64,000 bases of DNA, taken from the NCBI GenBank assembly GCA_014904845.1, contig MU119279.1, positions 1 through 64,000 of the forward strand, given 5' to 3'. Shown here piece after piece: positions 14,211-26,391 of this stretch. The position numbers were made by a program, and so were the translations under genes. Numbering within the stretch: position 1 is the first letter of the stretch; each line of letters opens with the position of its first letter. The notes under the pieces were generated by a model. It was not told where the DNA came from. It saw nothing but the letters and a program-made list of their open reading frames with translations, and did not search any database. The DNA is from Acephala macrosclerotiorum (taxonomy: Eukaryota > Ascomycota > Leotiomycetes > Helotiales > Mollisiaceae).

Positions 14211-15082
14211 AATATTTTATTAATAAATATTTAATAAAAAATATATATTAAATAATATTTAAAAAAAAATTATTTTATAATATTTAATAATATTTAAAAT
14301 ATTAAAAAGATTTTTTTAATTCGAAATATTTATTTCGTTTTATTATATAATATATTAATTATATTTATAAATAATTAAAACCATATTAATATTATTAAAT
14401 TTTTTTAATTTAAATATTTTATTAATTTACGTAATAATATTTTAATAAAATTATTTAAAATTTAAAAATTAAAAATATTAAATTATTTATATAATAATTT
14501 AAATTAATATTTAAAGTGTAATTTAATCGTATACAAATTGAGATTTTGGTATTTCGAAAACTGCCGAGAATCACGTGTCGCGATATTTCTTAATAGATTC
14601 GTCGAAGTTTGAAAAAAACCGATATATTGCTTACAAATCGAAATAAATATTAATCGTAAAATAATTATAATTGTATTATTAAAAAATAATAAGACTAATT
14701 ATCTTTCTACGATTTACGGTATTTTATTATATTTAATTAAATACTGGTCTATATTTATTAGTATTTATTATGGCCTATAGAATATATTTTCAATTTTACG
14801 TTTTACGTGTTCAAAAACCTTATATTAGTCCTTAAAGCGAACGACCAATAAAAATAAATAATTGAAAAATAGAACTAAAAAAAATAATTTCATATTCAAA
14901 TATAATAATATTTTAAACGATTAATTATATGTATAAATTTAATATCAAAAACATCGTGTACTTACTAATTGTTTAACGCTAAATATTACTAATAAATATC
15001 AATTGAAAAAATAAAAAAAATAATATTCAAATGTCTAATTCGCTTTTTTAATTAAATAAAAATACTTTTTTAATAAAGTAAT
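14211..15082. repeat. AT-rich RIP-type spacer
   Basis: AT-rich DNA without a gene. A less damaged stretch at about 14520-14840 keeps more C and G (for example CACGTGTCGCGATATTTC), so mutation density varies over a few hundred bases. The last eight bases, 15075-15082, form the left target duplication of the hAT element that follows. Confidence 0.6.
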
Positions 15083-15387
15083 TAAAATAATTATTCGATC
15101 GATCGATCGATCAATTTAATAATCAATCAATTTCAAAAATTTAATCGATCGATTTTCTTTTATTATTATTCGATCAATTAATAATCTATAAACTAATCAA
15201 TAATTATATCGATTTATAGAATTTATTTTTAGAATTTTGAAATTTGTTTTAATAGATTTTTAGTGTTTTTAAAAAGTAGTTTTCAATGTTTTAAAAAAGT
15301 ACTCAAATCGAAAAAACTTAAAAAAAGATTTTTAATTGATTAAAATAAGCGATTTAAAGTACAATAAAAACGTTATTTTTTTTTTTT

Positions 15388-15418
15388 CTTTTTATTATTA
15401 TTATTATTATTATTATTT
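15388..15418. repeat. (TTA)n microsatellite
   Basis: T-run followed by about eight TTA units, inside the AT-rich part of the hAT element. It explains the poly-tyrosine stretch in the 91-codon ORF at 15336-15611, which I do not regard as a gene. Confidence 0.7.
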
Positions 15419-17679
15419 AATTTGTACTTTAAAATCAACGATTTTATTTATTATTATATTGAAATTATTTTTAGTACTTTTTACTTTCGAAATTATATCG
15501 TCTCAAATCGATTCTACGACTTTTGTAATTAATACTTTCAATCGAATACGAATCGATCTTTTAAATTTTACAATAATAAAACGCGATATTTGCATACGTT
15601 TCACGTTTTAATATAATGATAATTACAATCTTTACGAATTTAATTCTACGAATCAATTTTTTAATTACTTATTATACGCATTAAAAGAATCATTTTTTAA
15701 TAATAAACTATATATTATAACACGATTAAAATCACATTATATTTTCGTTTTTACTTTGAAAAAAATTCGTTTTTAATAAATTTAAATTTTTGAATATTTT
15801 ATTAATAATAATTTGAAAATAATAATCAAAAAAAAGAGTTTCTTTATTGTAAATATATAAATTTTATATATTGATTTTTTTATTTAATATTTTATATTAA
15901 TATTATTGTAAATTATTATAATTTTATTTTCTCGAAATACAAAAAATTTTATTTTAATGCGATTACACTTAAAAACACTAAAAAGTATTTTTTTAAAATT
16001 TATTATCTCAATAAAATTAGCGATACGTAATAAATACAATTATTATAAAAATATATTTAATTTTCTAGTATTATAAAAAGTAATTACAAGCAAATTATAT
16101 TTTTTTATTAATAAAAATTTATAAACGCGTTTATAAAGTAAATAATTTTTAATAATATTAAATATAAAAAAATAGTCTTTAAACGACTTTTAAAAATTTT
16201 CAAAATAATAAACGTAAATACTATTATCGTATTACTATTTTTTCACATTATAATCGAAAATTAAATTTATAAATATTTTTAATATTTCAAATTTTTAATT
16301 ATACAAAAAATTCAATGTATTAAATTAAAAATTTTAATTTCTTTTAACGACTAAAAATCGAAATAAAAAAAAATATTAATACTCGATATAATAATATATT
16401 TTATTAATAAATAGAGTATTGTTGTAATACGATTAATCGATTTATTAAAACTCGAAGTGCATATAAAAATAAATATCAATATATACGATCGATTTTTTTA
16501 TATTTGAATTATATTACAATATATCGATATTTTAACTATTATAAATATTTATACAAAATAGTATCTACGTATTTATTATTATTAATAAATTTAATAATAT
16601 TATAATATTCGATATATATTTTAATATAGTATTTAATTCAATATACAATTTTTTACTCTCTTTTTAAACGATTTAATATTACTAGCGACAATTTAAATTA
16701 CTTCGTATTTAATAACGCTACAAACAATAATACTACACTTATAGAATTTACGAAAAAGTACAATTTTGTTTTCAAAAAACGACGTTTACAATATTTCGAT
16801 TATATTCTCAATCTCATTACTAAATTTTACTTTTACAAATAAAATAAAAAATTTTTCAATGAAAACTTTAAAAAAATAAAATTTAACGAACGAAAAAAAT
16901 TGTAATAATAACAAAAAAAATTTAAAAAACTTTATAATTTAATAATACACGTTATAATATTAAATAAATAATTTAATATTTTTACTCTTTTTCAAACTAC
17001 GAAAAATATTAGTATTACAACAAGTAAAACGTAGAAACTAGTCCTCGATAAAAATATACGTTAGAACGCGATATACGCTATAATTCGACGCGCTCTCGAA
17101 TTAAAAAAAACTTTTAAAAAATATATCGTAAAATTTAAATTATTAAAAAATGCGTTAAACTTAGAAATTAGTATTAAAAATTATTTTACTAACGAAAAAT
17201 AAAAGTTTTTTACTATTATCAAAAAGTAATTAAAATCTTTTTTTCGTATAACTAAAAATCTCGAAAATAATACTAATTTATAAAATAGCGCTTACAAAAC
17301 TTTATACGGTTTTTTATAGGAAATTTTATTTAATTTTAACTCTTTTTTTAAATACTTCGAACGATTAAAAACTCGCTCCAAAAACGGCGAATTCAACGAC
17401 TACTCTAATATATAAAACTCTATTACAAAAGCTTAAAACACGGCGAAAAAATATTACGATAAAACAAACGCTTCGATCGCGTGAATAGCGACTTTTATTC
17501 TATACTCTCGATTTAAATAGAAATACTTCGATAATTATTAGAAAAAGTTTTTAAAATTTGCTAAAACTATTAATTCCTCGAAAGCGAAGCTCAAGAAACT
17601 GTAAATCGACAAATATAAAAAACAGTTAATAGCAAAACATAGAAATCAAACGCTAAAACTCGAGAAAAAGCTAGAACCG

Positions 17680-18066
17680 ATGGACTTCTTTGAGAACCTG
17701 CTCGCTCAAATTGCGCCAACTGAGGACGAAAAAGCAGTTGTTCAAGAGCTTACTACACAACATGATCAATTGTAGTACTATTTGAATGAGCCTACAACTA
17801 GCAGAAAAAGATTAATAGAGTACTAATTGTCTAGAGAGATTAAATGGCCTCAACTAGCTCAAATAGCGTACGATTTCCTTGCAATCTTTGCTATAAGTTC
17901 AGAGTGTAAGCGTATTTTTTCCTCTGTTGCAAAGTAGACCACTGCAAAGAGTGCTAGTTTGTCTAGAGAGTTATTATAGCACTAGGAGTATTTGAGTAAT
18001 TGGCAAAAAAGAGGAGCAATCCAATTGGAAAAAGCATTCAGCGCTGTTTTGTTAGATTTTACTTGA
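17680..18066 (+). pseudogene. hAT transposase C-terminal remnant
   Basis: One frame reads for 129 codons with five internal stops: TAG at 17773, TAA at 17824, and TAG at 17935, 17977 and 17983. The residues between them give the hAT C-terminal dimerisation domain: a W-P-x-L-A pattern, then LAQIAYDFLAIFAIS, an S-x-C/E-R-x-FS block (SSECKRIFSS), and an L...EYLSNW end. TGG and CAG codons changed to TAG (both CpA-to-TpA on one strand) explain most of the stops. Upstream transposase sequence from about 16990 is progressively less readable. The frame ends at TGA 18064-18066, about 150 bp before the terminal repeat. Transposition activity is lost. Confidence 0.88.
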
Positions 18067-18336
18067 AATAATATATATCTTCATTTTGTACTCAAACCGA
18101 TCGGTCAATCGATCGGTTCATCAGTTAAATCAGTCAATTGCTAGTAATTATATCGGTCAATCAGCTCAAGAAAGTCCTCGACCGATGACCGACCGACCGA
18201 CCGAATGACCACTCTGAAAGTGATTTCACTGGTGCATCCAGACCAGCCTAGACTGCCCATATGAACCGATGCTCGATCTCAACTGACAATAGGAGTAACC
18301 ATCTATGGCGCATGTCGTCTATGAAATAGCAGAGCA

Positions 18337-19119
18337 TCAAAACTTCCTCCAGGAAACATTACGAACGCCGTTGGGGAGACAGTTTACTACTGGCACCCTA
18401 TCCTTAGGACCGACGAGTTGAAAAACACGCGCTGTCCCATCATCATCGTATGTGGCGAGTGCGTAGAAAGACTCCGTATCGTCGTGAAGTAGCTTGCTAT
18501 CCAGCTGATTGTTTCCGTCTTGAGATGGCATCATGAGGCCGGGGGATGTCCTTGTATCAGCCGCTTGTTGAGGCAAGATGGCCTCTGGGAGAAGAGGCGT
18601 AGAAGAAGAAGTGTAAGATGAAAGCGGTTCGAAGGGGCTTAGCCTGATCTGCGATGGTTGACTGTCGACAATGGCGCATAAAGGGGATGTACTCTCGTGA
18701 GGCGCATGATCCTGTGGCATGTTTTCGGTACGAAAGCAATTCTCGTGAGATGTGCCGGCACTCCCCCATACATGGTTGTTTGGTATGTTCCCAACAGGGT
18801 GGATATTGTCGACAGTTGGATATGCAATCCACGGCCCATGGCAACTAGATGAATCGCCACCGTACTGAGGTTGAGTAAAGGGACCAGTATGCGGTAGATT
18901 CCAGTGTGAGGCTATTTCGTCACAGCCAATGAAATCCTCCAAGCGTAGGCCTCTCTGGGTGGTCTCAGTCGACTGCGTCGATAATTCGTATATCATGGCC
19001 GCGTCTGAATTGTCGGCCGGAACGTAGTAGTTTACGTTCTGCGCCGGCTGGGTCCATTGTGTGTCCATCACAGGAATATTTGGACTACAGTTTGAGTCGT
19101 AGCTAGATGGCAGGGCCAT
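18337..19119 (-). CDS. Unknown protein, 260 aa, polar, TF-like composition
   Basis: A single uninterrupted frame of 260 codons, rich in S, T, P, Q and D, without signal peptide or membrane segment. The middle is low-complexity; the C-terminal quarter (from about residue 215) looks folded, with an FYALATYDDDGTARVF stretch and a basic end. No family is recognised. The composition resembles transactivation or disordered regions of fungal regulators, but no DNA-binding domain is visible, so a missing upstream exon is possible. It starts about 120 bp to the right of the hAT target duplication and is the first gene outside the AT-rich block. Composition is normal and no RIP-type stop is seen. Confidence 0.5.
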   Translation of the reverse strand: MALPSSYDSNCSPNIPVMDTQWTQPAQNVNYYVPADNSDAAMIYELSTQSTETTQRGLRLEDFIGCDEIASHWNLPHTGPFTQPQYGGDSSSCHGPWIAYPTVDNIHPVGNIPNNHVWGSAGTSHENCFRTENMPQDHAPHESTSPLCAIVDSQPSQIRLSPFEPLSSYTSSSTPLLPEAILPQQAADTRTSPGLMMPSQDGNNQLDSKLLHDDTESFYALATYDDDGTARVFQLVGPKDRVPVVNCLPNGVRNVSWRKF

Positions 19120-20161
19120 CGACTGCGTATATCAGGTCCTTGTTCGAAGAATTGAAAGTCGAGTGGTAGTACGTACCAAATTGCAATTTAGAGGGCGCTA
19201 TCTAGTAGAAAGCAATGAGCAGATGCAGCTTCTAAAGTGAATTCGTCGGGGAATAGTTATAGGAGGGGTTTATATACCTCTGGGCCAGAAGGCCAGAAGG
19301 CTGGAGGATGATCCAGAAGGTTGACCTCGACATTGGAACGACCTCAACTTCATGAGGTCGTAAGCTGGAGGACCACCTCAGCGTTGAATGATCGATCATC
19401 CATCGAGCTAGAGGATGACCCCGACCCACATGGATAGGTGGGACCAGTTCACAAGCTAGTAAATCCTAGAGGTATCAGACAATAAGCTATTACCTCAGTG
19501 TATTGCTCGCGCGATTAGAACCTTGCGCATAGTCGAGGTCGACGCAGGCAGAGCTATCATGATGAGAGCCTCCACATCAAAACGTGGTGAAAGTTAGATG
19601 AAGAGGAGCAGTTTGGATAACTAAGCCTCGCTAGTAGAGCAGCCATTCAGGCTAAATCATTGCTGATGATCCTTGTATCCTCCGCGTTGCTCACATCCGA
19701 GAGCGATGACCAACGAAAGGTGCCTTCCGCATCAGATCGTGGCAGAAACAAGGTGCAGAGACAAGGTGCAGAGACAAGGTGCAGAGACAGGGTGCAGAAC
19801 CAGGGTGCAGAACCAGGGTGCAGAACCAGGTGGGGCAGACACCTGACAAAAACCTATGGGGGCCTCAGGCATGGAGCTCAGCCAACCTCATCACGATTGC
19901 CCGAGTTCCTCGAAACATCTTCCCCTACACACTTCTCCCAAAATCTCTGTTTTAGATGCAAGATCCATTTCCCTGCTGACAATAAAGCTATAATTGCTGG
20001 CGTACGAGGTATTGCCTGCAGTCGCTCTAGTCCTCCTTATGCACGTCCTCTAGGGACGAAGCATCAAATACACGACTTTAAATCCGTAGACTACGATTAA
20101 TTTTCTTCTGTACTTCCCATCTTTTGCGTTTTCTCACTAACGTTCTAAAAATCTGTCAGTC
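19120..20161. other. Intergenic, no gene recognised
   Basis: No protein-like frame is seen. The 146-codon ORF at 19660-20100 is produced by reading through the 13-bp minisatellite and has no domain. The stretch 19260-19420 is rich in short CCAGAAGG/GAGGTCG-like imperfect repeats. Confidence 0.5.
19748..19830. repeat. 13-bp minisatellite, about six copies
   Basis: Six copies of ACAAGGTGCAGAG, drifting to CCAGGGTGCAGAA in the last copies. The unit is not a multiple of three, so it would shift frame at every copy, which argues against coding. Confidence 0.85.
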
Positions 20162-21964
20162 TCAACGACTTCTCCACCTGATCTTCATGTCGCGATCGGG
20201 CGGCATGGCAGCTGTCCCACAGAACCACGTATCATCCTTCGGTTCGCGATCAGACTTGCTCCCATCCATATTCACAAATTCCTCGAGCTCTAAATCGAAG
20301 CTGCACACCAAAATTGCAATTGTTGCCATGATTTCCAACTTCGCGAAATGCCTCCCTGGACAAATTGAGACCCCGCCATCTACGGTCTCGTCAGCATGTT
20401 CACGCCAGGGTTTGGTCGCACTTACTGTATGGAAAGAAGCTTCCACCCTTCCCAGCCATCGAGAACTGAGGTACAGTTCTTGTTTTCCCGCGTTCGCCCG
20501 TCTCGTTTACATATACAATATGTCTCTGCGCCCAGAAGTGGCTTGCTGGATGGCCAGAGGTGGACCAAGTGGCTTCGTCATAATGACCTAGATATGAAGG
20601 CACTGAAACGAGATGCCCTTTTTTCAGAGCATAGCCATTCATATTCAAGTCTTCGGTCACTTCTCGAGTGACGTTGATTGATACATGCAACCTCATGATC
20701 TCTGCATATACTGACTGGAGAAGAGGCGACTCTGCTAAATTTTTGATGTTCAGTTTTTTCTCTCCTGCGCTATCGATCTCAAAAGCAGTTAAAACTGCTG
20801 CTCTGACGTCTTGAAGAAGATTTGGATCTTTTATGATCTCAATCATAGCCCAGCAGACCATCGGCGTCGTGTTTGCGTTCAAGCTAGAATTCAAAGTCAG
20901 TAAGAATTCCGAAGAAAAGCATGGAGAACATACGCCCAAATGGTCCCAACATGGAAACCAGCGCGTGATCTCAGGTCAAACCCCTTTCCTCTGAAGAAGT
21001 TGAAGTGTTCCCGAGTGAACCTCGTACCAAAAATTGGCTCCCAGTCGGCATTTGGGTCGACTTGATCTTGATGCTCCTCGGCGTAAATGATCCACTTCTC
21101 ACCAAACTCATGGAACGCATCTCTAACCGCATAACCCTTCGAATACAGCCATCTAGGAAGACCGTAAAACAACGTCAACACACGATTATCGAAATCCCAC
21201 ATCGTATCGATGAACCCAGGATTCAATCTCAGGATCTCCGTCCCAGAAAGCGAAGAGATAGCACACCGAGCCATTTCTTTCTGCAGCCACTGGTAGAATC
21301 GCACACTCTGCCATTCTCCTTTCTTTTGCCGCGAAAGAGTCTCGGCGAAGAACTCGCAGTACTTCTCAGTGAGAACATTCACGGCTTGTGGATTCATGTA
21401 ATCCACGAAGATCCGATGATGGGGTGCCCAGATCCTCGATTCTTCAGGTATATCGATGGTTGGAGCATGGACCCTTCCAGAATTGTCGTTTTGCCATTTC
21501 GCCACATCTTTCGGGGTCACGGCATGGATTTGCTTGATGGCCATGATGAAAAGTTCGTCCGAGGCCAGCCGCACCGTGTTTCGAAACACTGATTGCACAT
21601 TCTTTGCTCTTGTCACGAGATAGAACTTCTTTGGTCCAAGACTAAAGCTAGTGATCGGCTTGTCTACGAGTGTAGCTCTACAGTTATTGAGAAGAGTTCA
21701 AAAATTGAAGTATTGAACCACTGACCTGGCCCGGTTGAGGAAATCCATATTATGGAAGATGTAGCTGTATGCATTGCTGAAGCCAGGTATCTATTCAGGG
21801 ATTGAAGGTGGTGTCCTCCCTTCCTGTGTCTTTCCATATTGGTTTGCAATCGCGGACACTGCTGAGTAAAGGACGATGGGGGTAATCGTTATGGCAATAA
21901 GAAACCATACCACCCAAAGATGTGGCAACGATTCACTGTCGAAAAGCTTTGTTATGATGGCCAT
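20162..21964 (-). pseudogene. Cytochrome P450 with one in-frame stop (CYP7-like class)
   Basis: Four exons join in frame (21964-21726, 21677-20934, 20883-20426, 20379-20162) to 553 codons, the usual P450 length. An N-terminal membrane anchor lies at residues 17-40. A PPSIPE-x-IPGF hinge follows. Then come the I-helix with NANTTPMVCW, the K-helix EIMRLH (ExxR), a HPASHFWAQRH motif, and the haem loop PYNGGVSICPGR with the cysteine ligand. Introns of 46-50 nt have good borders. The only defect is TAG at 21793-21791 (codon 58), where the family normally has an aromatic residue, so TGG to TAG is likely. No intron removes it. It may be a recent pseudogene, a segregating nonsense allele or a base error. 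The substrate is unknown and no biosynthetic cluster surrounds it. Confidence 0.75.
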
Positions 21965-23563
21965 CTCCCCGATTTGCCTTGGACTGTCATACGGAGGAAA
22001 TAAGGCGATTGCGGTTCGAAAGAACAGAGAGCAAGATGGAGGCGGAGCACGTCACAAAAACGCCGAGATACCCGTTGTGGGTGTCACCAAGTGGAGATTT
22101 CTGGCTGACATGCAGTTCGTAGCCACCCATGTAACAACGATCGTTAATCAATCTAGTGGATCGCGCTTTCTGATAGCTAACCGATTACAGTTGAAGATCA
22201 TTTCTTTTCTTGCTATTTTCACGTAAGTTGACGGCCGACCGTTGTGAACGAAGGAGCGACGATGCTTTGCTCTACAGCTAAGTGGTAGATCTTTGGACGG
22301 ACCGTTCCTAGTGGAGCAAGTAACGAGCCTACCAGCGGTAGTCTGTGCGATCAGGGCCTTTTGCTTACTCACGACCCTTATACCAAAATTTCTACCTTTT
22401 TGTAGCTTTTTTAATATTTTCGAAATATAGCAACAAATACACTTTCCCTTTAAGGCATTCTTTCGAATCAAAGAGTACAATTATTAAGCAATTATAGAGG
22501 GCTTGAAAAGCGAAAAAAGAGACTTTGGTTTTCCGAACGAGTCGAAAGCCTGAAAAGCAGCCTGGGCGCACAGACTACTGCTGACCTGCTCGTAAGGGGT
22601 ACGAAGGCGGACGGTTTTAAAAACCGTCCATTTCGCCAAGCGAGAGCCTTGAAAACCAATCCCTCGCGTTCAAAAAATCGTAATAAAACTCTCCAATACT
22701 CGGAAATCGCGAAAATATAAGGAAAAGATACCCTAGCTTCTCCTCTATCGCAAAAAGCTTGAATTAAAGTATTTGGACCTAGTGTTGTCGCGATGCGCAA
22801 TTGTCAAACAGAGAGATTTTGGTGTTCCTTGCTTTGGCGAAAATGGACGATTTTCAAGACCGTCCGCCTTCGTATTGATTGGCGAGTTGCCACGAGAGAG
22901 TCTCGTTTAGAAGTGTTAGCGAGCCCCTGAGCGAGGACCGAGGAACCCCAAGGTAAGACGCGAGTGGAGAATATCATAATGAGAGCAGCTTCACCTCCAC
23001 AAGAAAATTCACTGATGCATATGTCTCAAGTCAAGGAGGCCGCGATATTCTAGGTCCAAAAGAATACTTCACGCGAAGTCTCTCCAGATTCACGAAATGC
23101 TCTCCCAATGAAACATTATCTCTGCAGACATGACGTTCAGTTACTATGGCCTTTCAGAGAAGTCGGCCCAAGTATACCTGGCTCTGCGATACAATGCAAG
23201 TCATTGAGCATTGCATGTCCTACAATTGAAATAAAGGGACTATTCTCACAATTGCTGAGGAATTGGAAATGCGCTCTTTGTTCAGATGTCACGTGTTCGG
23301 GTACGTCGATTCTTTGACAATGACTTTCGCATGCTGAATGCATAAACGCCACAAATGCTTTGTAAGTACTTCGGTCGTTGTTGAAAGTATCTCCTCCAAA
23401 GAGACAATGCCATTTTCCACAATCGTCATAGCTTCAGGTCAACTTTCTCGAAGGACATCTGTACACAATTGAGAGATTGAGAGCTTGCGCATACATACAC
23501 ACACTGAATCCTGAAATCGGTCATCTCAGCTTATGGTTCTCTATTATGATCTACAATTTCAGG
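21965..23563. other. Intergenic, no gene recognised
   Basis: About 1.6 kb without a credible coding frame. It contains the inverted repeat at 22601-22873. The ORFs at 22148-22480 and 22492-22800 (minus) have no protein-like features. Confidence 0.5.
22601..22873. repeat. Inverted repeat with about 40-bp arms
   Basis: Arm 22601-22640 (ACGAAGGCGGACGGTTTTAA...) and arm 22833-22873 are reverse complements with about four differences, mostly transitions; weaker pairing continues inward. The first arm is itself nearly palindromic (GGACGGTTTT / AAAACCGTCC). The spacing is about 190 bp. This resembles a foldback or MITE-like element. I see no convincing target duplication. Confidence 0.6.
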
Positions 23564-26243
23564 ATGTCCTCTCAGCAAGGCACACAGCAGACACAGAAAG
23601 GAGCTCAAGACAGTGCTGCTCAGGCCATCGCTGCTATATTTTACGATACCACTGGTCAATTATTGCCACCAGGTAAGATACGCTTTGCCATACCACATTG
23701 TGAAGCTTGATAACTGATCACGTACAGCTGACCAGGAACAATGGGTACGAGATTTCACCTCGCTTGGGAAGAAATGCAGCCACCCTCGAGGAATCTTTGC
23801 CAACGCCGACCATCGAGTTCTGAACAAGACAGGCAAAAGTGGACTAACCCCAATCTCATCACCTCCTCCCGAATTTTCAGACGATAAACTACGGGCGAAG
23901 AAAATAAGACGACTAGAAAACTATCAGAAAATCAGGTTGCACGGTTACACGGCGGCCGAGCTTCGTGACCTGAACGCTTTAGAGCCCCTCGATCTAGAGG
24001 ATAAACACGAGGACCTCAAAAATCCTATGCATCCTGTTTTCGACAAGTCTCAGTGGTTGACTGAGGATATTCTATCGAAGCATAAAGCTGCACAGCCTAT
24101 TCTCGGGGCATATGAAGGATTCTGGGTGGCAGACAATCCCGTAGTTTGGGAGATCTTGGAACCTTGCTTGCAATTGGCAACTTTGATTCTATGCAACGAA
24201 TTCAAATACTCTTGGTACAGTATCCCTTCTCCGTATATTTAGCTTGCTGACTAGGTCGTGTAGGCTCGATGCCTTACTCCACGGCCAAATTGACAAATTT
24301 GGCGAAGGAAGGAACAAAAATGAGGGGCTCCGGCGCTTCCACGTTCGACGTCAATCCGAGAGACGGAAGAGTTCGTTGATCATCAATATACAAAAACGTT
24401 TTAAAGCATTGAAACACGAGATTAAGTTCGGATTGATTAGTGGGTACGAGAGTGTGGTGCCCAGCTCTGGCATGCCAAGCATGCGCATCGCTCGGGGAGC
24501 TATAACTAGGCGAGACCCGATCAATGACAGCATAGATGTTATGCTGTCGATTGACAGATTGCAGCCGCTATTGAGAGATGATTTGACTGATGCAGAGACG
24601 TGAGTGCAAGAACTCGAGGTGGGAAAGGCTACTGATGATTATGACAGGCTTGGACTTCGAGTCAGATTTGCGACTACACTCGTTCATGAGCTGGCTGTAA
24701 GCCTCACAACCATCCTCCGTTTAAGATTGAAGTGACTGACAGTAGTAGCATGCAACATGGAGAGCAATAAGAGCCAGCCGAGGCGTCCCAAATACCGAAA
24801 CTCTAGAGCCATATTTCGAGGATGACCCCCTCTCAGAACTAGGATACTCACTCATGGACACAGTCCGCCTCCCCATCTCCTTTCTTTACTTTAACTAACT
24901 GCCTTCATAGGCCTGGGGCGGCAGAAATCGATCCGCAGTCCTCGACGGCTACGCCCGGGGCGGACCAGGACTGCCTCAAATGGCAGTCTGCAAAGACAAC
25001 TTCTTCACCTCCGAAAGTGCATCCTACAAAACATCAGCAGGAGCGCCTCCTCAAAATAAGCCAGTGCCTTCGAATGAATTAGATCCGTTCTATACCTATG
25101 ATTTCTGGGCTATACCTACGAGTTGGAGCTGTAATACGTTTCGTGAGAATTGGTGGATGGGGGTGAGGAAGTATGAGAAGGGGTTCATGCACATGGGTCC
25201 TTTGAAATATGGGTATAGAACGATTGATTCGCTTCGTGGATCAGGTCCTAAGAGAAACTTATCGCCGAAGTGGGATGACCCTGATCCGTATGGTCCGCCT
25301 GATGGCCCTTCTTGGGAGAATAACACGGTGAGCGATGGCATGACGATGATGGAGAGGGACGCCATCATTGCAAAACAGAAGAAAGCCATGCTGGCCCAGA
25401 GTATCCGCGAAGGTATGGCCAGAAACCCCTCCCGACAAGCGAATGCAGACAGTGCACCTGAGGACGAACTGGATTCAGGCGAGGTGCCAGCAGTCCGCTT
25501 CTCATGTCCGAGATGGGACGAGATCACTCAATACCTGTTCGAAAACCGAGCACCAGGCGACCTTTCTTTAGACACAACGACTATTATTTCGCTTCCCGTT
25601 CTCTACAGGTATATTAGGAATCATGGCGGCATTGACCTCTCTCCGACGGAACTCAGAAACTTCCTCGGAGTTGCGAATGAGCGGAAGGAGTTGTTCATGT
25701 AAGTGACCCCGCCTTGACCTCAACCTACACTACCACATTGCATTGAAGCTGATGAGAGCCACAAAACAGATGGGAACCACATCCAGATCCTGGAATAGTG
25801 ATGAAAATCGAAGCCGGCTGGCCCCCAGCTCTAGATCAAGACATCATAGACGATGAGCCTTCGGACTTGGCTCAGGCACTCGATACCTACTTGTCCGACG
25901 AGAAGACACAAGAAGGACTGTATGAATCTTATGGCGAGTGTAGGGATTTAGAGATAGAAGAGTTCTTACGTTGGCTGAAGTTCAAAGATTCAACAGAGTG
26001 GGACATTCCACTAGACGAGTTTCAAGACGCGATTGAGGAGAGCTATGATATTGGGAGTGCGTATATTGCGTGAGTGTTCATCCTCTCCTCAATTAAATAC
26101 TGCTGACATGGATTGCGATGCATAGAAAAGCTCCAGAAGGCATCGTTCGATTCATTTTCGACATCGATGATATCAGGGAGAAGTTCTCGGACAAGTTCAC
26201 AAACGATAGAATGCGAGACCTCACAGCAAGGGCTCAATCATGA
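23564..26243 (+). CDS. Putative zincin-like metallopeptidase (HELAH), 766 aa
   Basis: Eight exons join without a frame break: 23564-23672, 23728-24214, 24264-24599, 24648-24696, 24749-24862, 24911-25698, 25770-26069, 26126-26243. A short exon and the next one bring together TTLVHELAHATW near residue 320: the HExxH zinc motif. It is followed about 25 residues later by a PLSELGYSLMDTAWGG stretch that could supply the third, acidic ligand. This arrangement is found in fungal hypothetical proteins of the gluzincin type (recalled, not searched). There is no signal peptide or TM segment, so it is likely cytosolic or nuclear. The C-terminal third (from about residue 590) is acidic and lacks a known domain. 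Substrate unknown; catalysis is inferred from the motif only. Confidence 0.8.
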
Positions 26244-26391
26244 GAGTGGCCATGCACGAACGACTTGATGAACACTCTCCTTCATGATTTCTCTATGTAT
26301 TCACTCCGTGGTAATGATCGCTCAAACGCTAAACCGACTTATACACATATGTAGCCATTCTCATGAACATAATCATTAAATCCTCCCTTAT

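Larger units (their letters stand above)
15083..18216 (+). mobile_element. hAT DNA transposon, partly RIP-destroyed
   Basis: The right end read inward on the minus strand begins CAGAGTGGTCATTCGGTCGG. The left end, from 15083, is TAAAATAATTATTCGATCGA: the same sequence after G-to-A and C-to-T changes. Both ends continue into CGGT/CGAT tandem subterminal repeats. The flanks are AAAGTAAT (15075-15082) and AAAGTGAT (18217-18224), an 8-bp target duplication differing by one RIP-type G-to-A. Eight-bp duplications and CAG-starting inverted repeats are hallmarks of hAT elements, and the right part encodes a hAT dimerisation domain. Length is 3,134 bp. Composition runs from AT-rich on the left to near normal on the right, so the isochore border lies inside this single copy. 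Confidence 0.9.

Noticed and set aside
15336..15611. 91-codon ORF with a poly-tyrosine run
   Set aside because: It is made by a (TTA)n tract within RIP-degraded hAT DNA; no protein features.
19660..20100. 146-codon plus ORF
   Set aside because: It reads through a 13-bp minisatellite that shifts frame every unit, and shows no domain, signal or intron.
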